Of a DNA stretch of 64,000 nucleotides, positions 1 to 11,626 are shown one piece after another. The number at the start of each line of letters is the position of its first letter. Positions within the stretch are counted from its first letter, which is position 1. The DNA is from Tanytarsus gracilentus. Lineage: Eukaryota; Arthropoda; Insecta; Diptera; Chironomidae. A program made the position numbers and the translations under genes. Location: assembly GCA_038502055.1 (NCBI GenBank), contig JAXRKN010000025.1, positions 310,001 to 374,000 on the forward strand. The letters are read 5' to 3'. The notes beneath the pieces are model-generated. The model was given only the letters and a program-made list of their open reading frames with translations. It searched no databases and was not told where the DNA came from.

Positions 1-316
1 TTACTCTTATTTTCACACTCAAACAGTCAATGCCTAATAGCCAAATCGTGTAATTTATGGTAATTAAAATTGTTGCGACGATTAAATCTAAGTTTCTTTT
101 GTATTATTTCAATCACAAGATTCTGATATGGCTCAATGAATCTCTTTTAAAAGCTCCTTGCTCATCTCAAATTTGAATTCTATAAAATAATGTGAATTGA
201 TTCGGTGAGAAAAATTATAATACTAAATTAAGTAGGTAATAATAATAAATGAATAGTCATATTTTGATTAATGGAATGAAAATAAATAACTTTACAAAAA
301 AAATGTCGAGAAGGAC
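1..316. other. 3' flank of king tubby, no gene seen
   Basis: This AT-rich stretch lies downstream of the king tubby stop codon on the minus strand and probably holds its 3' UTR. I see no convincing coding exon or RNA gene in it. Confidence 0.5.
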
Positions 317-3251
317 TTATTCGCAGGCTAATTTGCCATCGAAGCTGCTGAGGGCAATTTGAAAAGCTTGCAAGGCGCAGAGGGGATATCTAAAATCCAT
401 AGTAAAAATATCTTCGGAACAGCGTCCGAATTGCATTACAATGTAGTCGGGATCTGTTTCGTGAACTATTTGAAAGTTTTTAACAGATGCTTTCGTTACT
501 CTTCCATGAAAATTTAGGACATACGATTGCGTTTCGTCATTCCACACGGGAGTTTTATTCCGAAGCTCTACAAGATTGTCCAAATTTTTAGTCTTCCAGC
601 TATCCAAAATCCCTTGTTGCATATCGTCAGAGCTAATTTTAACTCTCTCGTCTTTATCGTCTAAACCTAAAATGGACATTCCATATGTAAGAAATAAGAA
701 TAAATTTATTTAAATTCTAATTATTGGGATATTAAGTTGAAATTGACGGTTTTTTCGGTGCAGGTTACTTTGGGTTGGTGTGACTCTCTCGCCAAAGATA
801 GAATTTTAAAACAAAAAACATTTGAAAGAGAAACAAAAAAAGGAAGTTTTTCAAATACTTTTTAGTTTTTTAAGTCACTTGACATCCTCGCTAATCGTCC
901 CCAAAGTTTTAAAAAATATTACATTTTTTTTCATAAAATAACTTTGGGTACCCATAGGGCGGGCCTTTAAGTTAAAAATTTCACTATCTCTAAAACTTTA
1001 AAGATTTGACTTTAATCTTTCAGATTGTATTGTTTTTAAATTTTTTCACTTGCTAGTTTTTTCTTGACGTAACTTTTTTACGAGCCCTTTAGAAAAATCG
1101 CACTTTCACAAAAGTTAATTTATTTAAATATGTTGCAAGCAAATGTACTAAATATGAGGTATTATGTAAAAATAAATTTGCTACAAGATGGCATCATTAA
1201 AAACGTAATTTTTGAATACGGCCCGGGATCTGTACGAAGGGTCAATCATATGTAACGTTTTTTTGAGAAACTAAATATGCCATCTTGTAGCTAATTTATT
1301 TTTACATAATACCTCATATTTAGTTTTATACATTTGCTTGCAACATATTTAAATTAAATTAACTTAAAGGCCCGCCCTAGAGAGTAACCAAAGTTATTTT
1401 GTGAAAAAAATGTAATATTTTTTAAAACTTTGGGGACGATTAGCGAGTTTGTCAAGTGACTTAAAAAACTAAAAAGTATTTGAAAAACTTCCTTTGTTGT
1501 TTCTCTTTCAAATGTTTTTTGTTTTAAAATTTTATCTTTGGCGAGAGAGTCACACCAACCCAAAGTAACCTGCACCGAAAAAACCGTCAATTTCAACTTA
1601 ATATCCCAATAATTATATTCTTACAACCTGGAATTACGACGGTCATTGAACGCGGCCCTTTGAAGCCTAAAATGTTTGTATCCTAGAAAATAGCATTGTT
1701 AGATTAACTGAAAAATTGCTGCTTCACATTCTATATATATACATACATATATAACAACATATACATACATATATAACAACTCCTAGTTCTAAACGAATTG
1801 GGGATTCTTCTCCTTTTTGTGATTTCGTGCCATTGTCAAACATACCAAAAGTTGTTCCCAGCACATTTGACCTCAACTTTCCTACATATCCATCTGTTTG
1901 ACGACTTAAATCGGTGGGATCACAGCTTATAATATAATTTGAGGTTTTACTCTTCTTTCTTTTTCGGCCAGCAAGAAGGAAAATTTTCTTTCCAGTGTCT
2001 CGCTCGATATGTAAGTAGTAAATGGGAAAGAGACCCTTATCCATACCCTTGCGATCTCTTGTTATTCGGCATTTATATAAAACGTTCTGACGACCAGGTT
2101 TGAGAACCCATTGTTCAACATTTCCTGTAATTTCACCCTCAACTTCTTCGCCACCGCCGAAGGATGATGAATTATTTCGACTTACACTGCTTGGTGTTTC
2201 AGTCTTGCTACTATTACTATCCGCTATCGTTGTGTATTCATTTTTCCCCTTAGTATTTTGCTGACCTCCTTGTGGAATGACGGGAGAGCTCTCTTCATCC
2301 TCGCTATCACTATTTAATTAAAAAAAGTTGCATAATATTACTCTTTACAGTTCTGCCTTTTGATACTCACTTCTTATCACGTGACTGATTTAGCGGTGCA
2401 TTGTCATCTAAAAAATCAATAAAAAAATTAGTTGATTTTTATTTTACATGAATTTATCATTTTTACCATTATCAAATGAATAGATCTCTGTTGTACTATT
2501 ACTGGTTGTTTTTGATTCCAGCACCTCAATGTGATCGGGGTCAGTGCTAATAAAATTCATGGGTCCTATGAAAATAAGCATAAGAATTTTCCATAAAAAA
2601 GCTCTGCAATATTATAATTGTTAATGTCTACAAAACATTTTAAGGTCAATTAGAAAGAAGAAAATGACATTCTACAGAAAAAAATCGTGTCCTGCGTTAT
2701 TAGAAATAAGTTACGCGTGTTATTTAGAGGATTTAAATAAATGTATATTTAAATAAAAAATAACTACCATTGTATGCGAGAATAGTTTCTTTATTGCCAT
2801 CGCTGCGCATTATCTGCAAATCTGAAGCCCGAACATGAGGTACTTGCTGTCTTTTACTTCTAATTTGTTGTTCATGAAAAGCCCTCTATGAAATAGACAC
2901 AATAATTAAATAGTTATTAAAAAGGAAAGATAAGCCAAATTTTAGTAGATTACTATATTTGGAACTATTAGTTATTATTACGGGCTACCATGGTGTTCAG
3001 TCTCATTTACTTCAAAAAAAAAGTTCGTTTTATTCTATTATGGAAGTAATAATATAAATTATTCAATGTACAGCGACATATAAAAAGTCGTTTTCAATTT
3101 CGATTTTTCTTTCACTTCCCCATGCGCATGGAAAAGCTCGATATGAGGTAAACGGCCAACACAATAAATAGCTGAATAATAAACTATAAAAGAGTTTTTC
3201 TCTTTCCTCTCTTACTTGCTGTTCCAATTTTCTTGAATAATGGCTACTCAT
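317..3251 (-). CDS. ktub: King tubby (Tubby-domain protein)
   Basis: Tubby family protein that binds phosphoinositides at the plasma membrane and, by family knowledge, acts in ciliary and receptor trafficking. Exons read on the minus strand are 3251-3216, 2885-2768, 2565-2467, 2407-2371, 2309-1769, 1682-1628 and 666-317. All introns are GT-AG, and the sum is 1236 nt (411 aa). The Tubby domain runs from about residue 155 to the end. It contains the basic LLAGRKRKKSKTSNY stretch that contacts phosphoinositide in mouse tubby, GFKGPRSMTV in the 55-nt exon, and the classic C-terminus FDGKLACE. The N-terminal KLEQQRAFHEQQ segment resembles vertebrate TUB. The start follows an in-frame stop, so it is the likely ATG unless further 5' exons exist. 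The intron between the last two exons carries a 0.9 kb fold-back repeat. Only the isoform start is uncertain. Confidence 0.93.
718..1616. mobile_element. Fold-back element (long inverted repeat) in ktub intron
   Basis: The outer left arm (718 to about 978) is matched by its reverse complement at about 1368-1616. The inner left arm (about 1116-1208) matches about 1268-1365, leaving a loop near 1210-1265. The left arm has roughly 130 extra bases between its two blocks. Both termini read TAATTATTGGGATATTAAG, so a TA dinucleotide sits at each edge, as with Tc1/mariner-type insertions. It carries no transposase. It occupies nearly all of the 961-nt intron 667-1627, which would be about 63 nt without it, the size of neighbouring introns. 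The superfamily is not proven. Confidence 0.8.
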
Positions 3252-4101
3252 GTTAACTCTCGTTTTCTGAAACTCTTTTATTTAATGCCGACTAAAAATA
3301 TTGTTGTTTTTATGAAAGTTTATACTTTCAAGAGTCTACTTTGACATTGTTAGATGTTTTTTCGTATTTTTTATAAAATTTTCTTGCACATAGAATTTTC
3401 TTGCTCTCTTTAAATGCACGACAAACTCAATACTACCATCGCGACACATAAAAATTATGTTCTAAAAATGTTCTTAATCTTCTTTCTCTTTCTCACCTAT
3501 TGTATGGGTTTTTTGTACATTGATACTTGGCGCTACTTGAGGCATTTGAACGTGCGATATAGTCGAGGTAAAAAACACAATATATTTAATAGAGTTTTTA
3601 TTTTGAGACGGTCTAAAACTACGAATTTTGTTTCAACCACATAATAAAGAGACGACGGCTTACCAGTGTATTGATTATTTAGTTATGAAGTGCAATCCTA
3701 AACAACATTGAACAACCCCTTCTAGTACCCGTTAGGCACGGATACGTCCATACACTCAGGCCGATATAAAACCGACTGAGTAACACTAAGCAACGTACTA
3801 CCGACATCCATATCACGAACCAAGTCATGACGAACTGGAAGCAACGTACTGCGCATTGGAGCCGCAAAACTGCTTCAAGTGAAACAGCCATCCCTTGCCT
3901 AAGGAGATGTGTACGATGCGTAAGCCACTGAGTGTCTAAACTTGCGCCCCTGCCGTGCATAAATCTTAATAGTAAGAATTACTTAAATCTAATGACATCG
4001 AGTGAAAATAACTTAATTCTAAAATGTCCTCAGTGAGCACTCAAGCACCTTTCCTCATCATTGGACTATCATTTTTTACATATTTCACTTAAAAGCTTAT
4101 T
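3252..4101. other. Intergenic, with GC-richer island
   Basis: This is the upstream flank of king tubby. Most is AT-rich without a gene. About 3670-3960 is clearly less AT-rich than everything around it and is unlike neighbouring non-coding DNA. A 93-codon ORF on the minus strand there looks random. The island could be a structured or pol III-type RNA, or an old insertion, but I could not match it to a known RNA family. Confidence 0.4.
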
Positions 4102-4484
4102 CTAATCGTCAATTTCCATGCCTTCGTCGCTGTCCTCTTCCTCGCTATCCTCATCATCAGAGATGCCAAAATCCCAGTCAAGGTCCGAGTTGTAACCATC
4201 AAGATCATCCTCGAAGAAGTCAGGTGGCGCTACAGTTGGCAGAATGGCAGTCGCTGACATGAATTCATCAGCAATCTAAGAGAATAAAAAAAATTAGCAG
4301 ACATTTTTTGATATTAAGGTTAATAACTTACGATTTGTGTTCCATGGATACGGCATGAGCGATAACGGTCTTTCGAGTTGGCTGGTGGTGAAGACTTCGA
4401 AGCATAGGCAGCAGCATTTTGTCGATCGAAATTCGTCTGTTGTCAGCACCGTTAGTTTCAAATTCAAGCCCTTGTGGAAAAATG
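4102..4484 (-). CDS. Acidic-tailed protein, C-terminal exons (unrecognised, partial)
   Basis: On the minus strand an exon at 4275-4102 ends in a TAG stop. It encodes a very acidic tail (ILPTVAPPDFFEDDLDG, then a run rich in D, E and S, ending GMEIDD). Its acceptor is good (pyrimidine tract plus TTAG). The exon upstream ends at a GTAAGT donor near 4329. Only one reading of that exon stays in frame with the acidic tail; it contains SSPPANSKDRYRSCRIHGTQI. A further possible exon near 4735-4785 (GFSENYNENLIRDNNNKQ) ends at a GTGAGT donor, but its phase fits a different reading frame. No start codon could be assigned. This may be the 3' end of a real gene or a gene fragment. I do not recognise the family. 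Confidence 0.35.
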
Positions 4485-4843
4485 TAAGCCACAAGGTAAT
4501 ATAAAATTTAATGTATGAAACGTGATAATTTGAATTTAACTGTCGATCACTCGTGCCTCCAATTTAATTACCCCCAACTTTAAAGAAACCAACCGTTTAA
4601 TTTAAAAATTTAAATAGCTTTAACCCGTTACAAAAATAGAAGACCGATATAAAATGTGAATGCAATTTCCCCTGAATTTAATTTCCCCTTTATACTTTAC
4701 TTAGATTTGACCCAACTTTTATGACCCCAACTCACCTTGCTTGTTGTTGTTATCACGAATTAGATTCTCGTTATAATTCTCGCTGAATCCTATACCCTTA
4801 TCATCATTCTCACATTAATTTATTTAATGTTAGCAATGGAGCC

Positions 4844-5180
4844 TCAACGTGAATTTTTTGAGAATTTCAACATAATTGCTTGGTTCTTTATTATTTTTTT
4901 AGTTTCATGTAGCATGATGGAATTGTTTGTCTCAAAAGTGGCAGATTGCATGTTTCGGATGATATAGCTATCTTTAGCGACTATGCTCATTGGCATTTTA
5001 CAGTGTCCACTTACAAACTTCGATACAGTAAATTCGCCATTAAAAATTGGATGTGGATTAATTTTAGCAGGATCTTTTTTATACTCTATAGCTAATTCCT
5101 CTCCAATTGGCGAAAGCGACGAACAAATAATACATATTATATACACAATTAATACGGTTCCATTTAATGTTAAAGACTTG
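4844..5180 (-). pseudogene. Possible small secreted protein, broken start
   Basis: A minus-strand frame open to 4844 encodes a hydrophobic leader (TVLIVYIICIICSSL) followed by about 85 residues with one later cysteine. This is the pattern of a short secreted protein. The ATG that would suit the leader, near 5188, is in another frame and meets a stop after six codons. Either a one-base indel separates start and body, or the ORF begins at an unseen exon through the possible acceptor at about 5174. No family is recognised and it may not be a gene at all. Confidence 0.2.
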
Positions 5181-5289
5181 AAATAATCATTGAAAAATTA
5201 TTTGAGTTGATATTTTTTTTGTTTTTTTTTTTGTTTTATTTTTTTTTTTTCTTTTTCTTTTTTTTTTTTTTTTTTTATGTTTCTTTTTA

Positions 5290-5790
5290 CTTTTATAATT
5301 TAAAGCTGGATAGATCAGTAGAAGTTATTATTGTCTACTAGATTAGCTTATTCTTGAACTAAGATCCAGCTCTGGAAGTGAGATCCAGTAGTTAATTTAT
5401 AGGAATTGAAGTGAGATCCAGTAGAAGTAAAATCAGCGATGGATTATAACCATTGAACTAGATTAGACTAATTGAGATCTTTAAGATTCACTCTGAGTGA
5501 GATAGTATTTTAGTTTTATCCTAGAATAAATAAGTGGATTTGATAACCATTCGAATAATTCAGAACTTAAATTATATTGGAATAAGATGTTGAGTATTTT
5601 TAATTTGTTGGTTAGTTGTGAAGTAGGATGGTTGTGGCTTGACTGATTCAGGTTATTTCTTGGAACTGATCCACTCTGGAAGTGAGATCAGTAGTTTTAA
5701 ATTTAGTGCTGGAAGTGAGATCCAGTAGAACTAAGATCCAGCAATGGATTTGATAGCCATTCGAACAAAGATTTAGTGCTTAAATTGGAT
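5290..5790. repeat. Degenerate GTGAGATCCAGTAG repeats
   Basis: At least four variants of TGGAAGTGAGATCCAGTAG occur here, interleaved with the shorter AACTAAGATCCAGC and with GATGGATT..AACCATT..GAAC blocks. Because CTGGAA and GATCCAG partly mirror each other, single units could form small hairpins. Spacing is irregular, so this is a decayed tandem or nested repeat field rather than a clean satellite. Confidence 0.6.
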
Positions 5791-5865
5791 CCAAATGCTC
5801 GAAATGAAATTTAAAATTTTTTTTTGTAAAAAAAAAAAAAAAAAAAAAAGTATTAAAATTATTTA

Positions 5866-5900
<35 letters not shown>

Positions 5901-6288
5901 AGGTATATAAAGTATATAAAATTTATATACTAGTCGTCCGCCCCCTGTTTTTTCGTGTTTTATTAAATTTTTGCAGTTTTTTTAAGAAAAACAAATTTTT
6001 TAGTTATATATAATTCTTTCTAACATATGCATATGGATTTTGATCAAATTTAAAAGATTTGTTTTAAATTTCAAGTAGGTAGTTGAAAAAAAGTTGGTGT
6101 GAATTAAAAAAATTATTTAACGTGTCAAAAGAAAAATTAGGAATGTGATACGATAAAAAAAAAACTTAAGTAGAAAGTTAAATCATAAGTATATTATATT
6201 TTATATAAAAAAAATTAATACTCTACATATTTAAAATAAGAAATATGTTAATTAGGCGAAAACAAATCTGGCCGGAGAATTTATTTTT

Positions 6289-6297
6289 GGGAATTCC
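6289..6297. promoter_or_regulatory. kappaB-like site upstream of Relish
   Basis: GGGAATTCC fits the insect NF-kappaB consensus GGGRNYYYYY closely and is a near-palindromic half-site pair. It lies about 500 bp before the Relish start codon. A weaker match, GGGAATCACC, is at 6473-6482. This suggests autoregulation but is a motif match only. Confidence 0.4.
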
Positions 6298-6794
6298 ACA
6301 ACACGTTGTTATGACTCAACTCAAATTCGTTCGTGTGTAAAAATCGCCACTCTAAAACTTCTATAATGAATTATCAGCGCGATTGAAAATTTAAATGTGT
6401 ATAATACTCATGAGTTTCTGACCGAGTCGTCATATAAAATAAAAACACATATGTATGCGATTGCCATATTATGGGAATCACCACAAAATTTCCGAACGAA
6501 ACAGACAGAAAGCAAATGGTTTTTGCCATAACTCAGAACGTGTTCTTACCCTAAACATGTAAATTAATAGAGTGCATTTTTCAAAATAATTATTAACTAT
6601 TCATTAAAGGTGCCAGCTTCAATAAAATTGAGGATTCATTCGCATATTTAATAGGCTATACTGGTGTGAGATAAGATTAAAAAAATACGAGAAAAAATTG
6701 TGTGAGTGGGAACAAATTATACATTTGAGATTTATCAGTTGAGGTTGCAAGTTGCGAAAAGTTTTTTTTAAAGAATTGCATAAATTTAAAAGGC

Positions 6795-9700
6795 ATGGAT
6801 TCCGAATCTATACAAATGCAATGGGATTGTGAGAACGAAACTCTAACAGAGCCATATCAGGCGCTCATCACTAGTCAGTATACAAAATTTACAAGTGTAA
6901 TCGTCGTGTTTAAGTAATGTTTGAAATTTTTTAAAGTTTAACGAAAACTATTAGACTCCGTTATTTTTTTAACACATTGCAACGTAAATTTCTAGGAACT
7001 TTAATTAATTTAAAAAAGCAATTGGTTGATTATCAAGCGCGAAAAAAAGTTTTCCTTATCACCTTTATACGACATGCTTATCATGTTTCTTCTTCTTCTT
7101 CTAAAATGACAAATTATTAATAATAAATAACACGACTGTCATTTATATGGCAATTCAATTACATCTTAATACATCTTATTTCAGATAACGAAAATTTTTG
7201 TGTACAAATTTTCTCTCCTTTCTCTGGGAAAAGTATGGACTCAGGATTTAATGAAGTGAACGGAAATAACCCACCCTCGCCAACTTACGACTCTCTTCAG
7301 GCTTTACGACCAAGTAATAAGATTATTTTTTCCAGAATATATTAATTAAGATTAAATTTTATTTATAAAAAAAGATTATGATGGTTTTAACCACCATTTA
7401 CAAAACACATCACCGTATCCGGATCAAATTTATTCATCGCCATCTTCAGCCTCACAGCATCAGCAAGATTGTAAGGGGTTTATCGTGAATAAGATATAGT
7501 TTGATGATAATGCTTGATTTTCCATATCAACTTCAACCTATAAATTTTCAGCTCTCAGACCAACGTAACGTTGGGTTTTAGCTACAAAATAGCTCCGGTT
7601 CTTTGATTGAGCCAATTTTTAATTCTTAGAAACCGCGTTTGAAACAATTATTTACTTCCATGATACTGATTCAACAAGAACATAAGTGGGTTGAGCATTA
7701 ACAGCCACGTTTACCTTACAGATCAAATAATTCTTTAAGTTTTAAAATTTTAATAATATAATTTTTCTATACAGGGTACAACCCTCAATTAAACAGCACA
7801 CCTGTTTCAGTCGAACCTATATTCTTAGGTATAAAACTAAAAAAATACTAGTTATTTGCAGTTCTTTAATGAAATAAAAATTTTATTTTTAGAGATTTGC
7901 GAACAACCTAATGACAATTTCCGCTTTCGATATCCTACCGAAATGCAAGGTAAAACATTTTTTTAAAAAACAACTTTATTCGCATGATTGTCTCCGCTAG
8001 GTCCACATGGCACAATCAAAGGCAACAACAGTGCAAATAATGGAAGAGCGGCAAAGAGCTTTCCAACAGTTGTTCTTCACAATTATTACAATTCCACTTC
8101 AGAAGTTGTAATAAAATGTTGCCTCTATCAAAAAGTATAAAATTAATTAATTTGGTAGAATTTTATTAATTTTCAATAACGGAATTAACATAATTAATAG
8201 GAGGAAGAGGGAGAGATGAACAGAGTTCTTCATCCACACAAGCTTGCCATGCGGCCGGCTGATATTGATAGCCACGATCCACACTATGTAAAAGTTTCAA
8301 AGCAAAATAATTTTACGGCCGTTTTTGGAGGTCTTGGAGTTATTCAAACTAAAAAAGAACAAATGGCGGAGGTTTTAGTTAATAAAATTAAAAAGGAAAG
8401 AGAGTATGAGGGAAACGTTTTTTTAGCTTCAAACGAAATAGAATCTATCCGAGAACAAGCAAAATTGCAAGCAAAGAAAAAAATTGAAATTAACCAAATT
8501 GCTTTGGGATTTACGGCTTTGATGAAGGACTCACTTAGCAATGAGTGGATAAGGATAACTGATACCGTCTACAGTACTACTATTAACAATGAAAAATCAG
8601 TTAATGGAAAGCTTTCCATTGCTAGAATGAGTGCTTGCAAGGGTTAGTACGACGATAATTTTTTTATAATTAGTAATGATGAAATATAATTTAAAAGGTG
8701 AAGCTCAAGGTGGAAATGAAATTTTTATGTTTGTCACAAAGGTAACATTTTTTTCATACGATAAATGTTCATCAAAATATTTTAAAACGAGCATATTTTT
8801 TTAATTTTATAGGTAGACAAAAATACTATTCAAGTTCGATTCTTTGAAACCGAAGATCCTAAAGATCCTAATGGTCGTGTCTTGTGGGAATCGAATGCTA
8901 TTTTTACTCCTTCCGATGTTCATCATCAATACGGAATTGCCCTGAAAACACCGCCTTATATCAATCAACAAATTGGTATTTATAATATAAGTCTAATATA
9001 AGTTTAAGTTTTTTAATTGTTGTCTTCAATTTTTTTTATCTCCTCCATCATGATGTATCACATAATCAATAATTTTTAGTTGAGGATGTGACAGTTTTTG
9101 TTCAGCTTTATCGAAAAAATTCACCAACTAAGGGAAGAAGTGAAGCTGTCCCATTTACGTACAAACCAAACCGATTTAAGAGAAAACAAGCCCGTCCACC
9201 ACCACCAATTCCAACAGTTGTTTCTTCTTACGAGCTGCTCGGAGATGACTCACCGGTTTCCTCTTTGTCGTCCTCACTTCAACAAATTAGCGGTAGCAGG
9301 CAACTGATGAATGAAAATTTTGGAAATAGTTCTCAACGTCAAGAACAAGAAGATGACTTGGAGATAATTAACTTGATTCTAAAAATAACTTCTGAGGGAT
9401 ATGAGTCTCCTCCTACGGATATTTCATCGATTGTAAGAGATTTGCGAAGAGGCGAATATGAAATTGATGCGGCAATTCCAAAAAAACATAAAACTTTTTC
9501 ATCATTGGATAAATTAAAAATCAATGAAAAACTTTTCGAAGTTTTAGTCAAGTCAACAAATGATGATCAATATGCTTTTGCAGACCTGGTTGAAAAGGGA
9601 GACATTGAGGATATTCAAGCGTTTACGCTTTTGATTGCCAAATATAAATTGACAAAAATTCTTCACTCAAAAAATGATTTTGACCAGAACGTGTTACATC

Positions 9701-10526
9701 TTTCGATTCTTAACGGTTACTTTAGCATGCTTAAAGTTTTTCTAAAGTTGGGTGTGAATGCCAACCAGACAGATGCATCTGGGCAAACTCCTCTTCACTT
9801 AGCAGTGATTGCTAATTCAAATGAGTGTGTTGAAGCATTAATTTTGATCAAAAACTTATCACTTGATACAATAAACGACAGAGGAGAAACACCCTTGAGT
9901 CTGGCGGTGTTAAACAATAATTTGAAAATCGTCAAGTCACTTATAAGTGCTGGTGCAAACTCTAAAATTAAAAATACAACAAATGGATTCAATTGCTTGC
10001 ACATAGCTGTTAACTCCAACAAACCATCTTATGAAATGATTATTTTTCTCATTGAAACTGACAAATCTATGCTTTTTGCTCAAACGAACAGTGGCAAGAG
10101 TGTTTTTCAAATGGCCATCGCTAATAGATTACCTCAAGACATTATCAACTATTTATCAACATTCCACAATGCTTCTCAACACGATTTGGAACTTGATGAA
10201 ATTTGCTTAAAAAAATTGTGCAAGATATTTGATTCTAGGGATAACTGGAAGTGTTGGGCTACTCTTATGGACATTGAAGAAAAAATTGGTGACTGGGAGG
10301 GTCTTCAATCTCCGTCTCGAGCCTTGTTTGCTTATTTAAAAGTAAGTTTTAGAAATTCCCTTTGATCTATTGATCTATTACCAATTTTTCTAACTCTTTA
10401 CTTTTAAAGACCTGTAAGAAATCACTTGATGACGTAATAGGTTTGCTTGATTTGCTTAACGACTCAGAAAGGGCTAATGCCATGAACGTTATTGACGAGA
10501 TGATTGCTCGCAAATTTGAAAATTAG
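6795..10526 (+). CDS. Rel: Relish, NF-kappaB p100/p105-type immune factor
   Basis: Transcription factor of the insect IMD immune pathway. It is made as an inactive precursor whose ankyrin half restrains the Rel half until it is cleaved. Exons: 6795-6873 (or -6894; both donors keep frame), 7185-7313, 7375-7470, 7775-7828, 7893-7949, 8001-8134, 8201-8642, 8698-8741, 8813-8975, 9080-10341 and 10410-10526. The total is 858 or 865 aa. The Rel homology region starts near residue 130 (FRFRYPTEMQGPHGTI) and ends near 425, followed by a basic nuclear signal (NRFKRKQARP). Ankyrin repeats span about 570-750 (GQTPLHLAV, GETPLSLAV). The C-terminus is death-domain-like, as in full-length mosquito REL2. The DNA-contact loop of the Rel domain appears diverged. 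The linker is Ser- and acid-rich. Exon 1 is the least certain part. Confidence 0.92.
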
Positions 10527-11626
10527 TCATATCGTAATAATTGGGTAGTAAAACATTTCCTTTTCAAATAATTAATGCATATGGAACTAATTTCAAAAAA
10601 ATTCGCACAATTACGTAAGTTATCTGGAAGCTTTCGAAACTGAATTAACAATTTATTGATTGCTTTTCTTCATGCCCCTAAAACTAACTCTTTTTCCACA
10701 TGTAACAAAATTGGTGAATCTTTCTAATTATTTTTAATAGATAGATAGATTCAAAAATGATAATGCTTAATTCAAATTTACATGCAAGAAAAAATTCAGA
10801 GTTAATTTTTGTAAATAAGTAAAAAAAATAATTAGAAAAGGAACCACGGTGAACGGTAAATTTTATTTAATCAAATTCGATTGCCATATTTTTTAGTTTA
10901 AGAGCTTTACATGAAGTCAAATGTCTAAAAATGAATTAATAAAACTTTTTAGTGTTTGGTCTAATTTTCATTATCGTTCCTTAAACAATTCATTACAGTT
11001 TTGAAACATTTTTTTGATCGTGGTCGAATTAAAGTTTTAATTTTTTTAAATTTAGAATCTTAATCTGGTCTTGAATTTTTTTTTCACAAAATTGGTTAAT
11101 AGATTTTTTTATTGTTATGAATTTTACATAATTAAATATGAATTACATTAATTAAAAATGTTTTAATCAGTCAAAATTAAGAAAATTGTCTCCACAGAGC
11201 CAAAAGTTTCAGGAAATCTTGAGATTAAAGAATTTTTCAACCTGGAAAATAAAATCTTTAAATTAATGTAAAATTAAAGAATTTCTTAAAAAAAATTATG
11301 AACATTTTTGATAAATCTTTAAGTCGAGTTGATAACGGCTTTTTTCAAAAATGTTTTAAAGTTTTACTGTACCTAGCTTCATTGGGAGTGTGAAAAAAAA
11401 TGTAAAATACGAAAATCTAGTGAAAATAGTAAAATAGTAGTTAAAACTTATAAAATTCCCGTTGAAATAATAAAGTAAGATAAAAGTTTGCATAAATATG
11501 TGAAAATAGTCGATGAAAAACCAGAAAATATAGTGAAAGTCGTCTATCGCCCATAAATTTTTACAAGTAAAAAATAACTTTTCGGGAAAGCAAAAATATT
11601 TTAAAGTGATTGAAAAGTGTCTAAGG
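10527..11626. other. Intergenic between Relish and Src42A
   Basis: AT-rich DNA holding the Relish 3' UTR and the Src42A promoter and 5' UTR. Many short T and A runs are present. I see no ORF of quality, RNA gene or repeat in it. Confidence 0.5.

Larger units (their letters stand above)
5187..6794. other. Intergenic: homopolymers, GATCCAG repeat field, Relish upstream region
   Basis: About 5205-5278 is nearly pure T, with a few other bases. About 5290-5790 holds degenerate repeats of a GAAGTGAGATCCAGTAG motif. About 5829-5900 is an A-run followed by a T-run. The remaining sequence to 6794 is the AT-rich upstream flank and probable 5' UTR of Relish, with kappaB-like sites. No coding exon is seen. 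Confidence 0.6.

Noticed and set aside
1354..1596. 80-codon ORF in the ktub intron
   Set aside because: It lies within an arm of the fold-back element and has no protein-like features.
3414..3644. 76-codon plus-strand ORF with a hydrophobic stretch
   Set aside because: No family resemblance and no supporting signals; it probably arose by chance in ktub upstream DNA.
3679..3960. 93-codon minus-strand ORF in the GC-richer island
   Set aside because: The composition explains the lack of stops. There is no domain, and the sequence rich in W, C and R looks random.
5795..6013. 72-codon ORF of poly-Lys and poly-Phe
   Set aside because: It is a translation of the A-run and T-run homopolymers.
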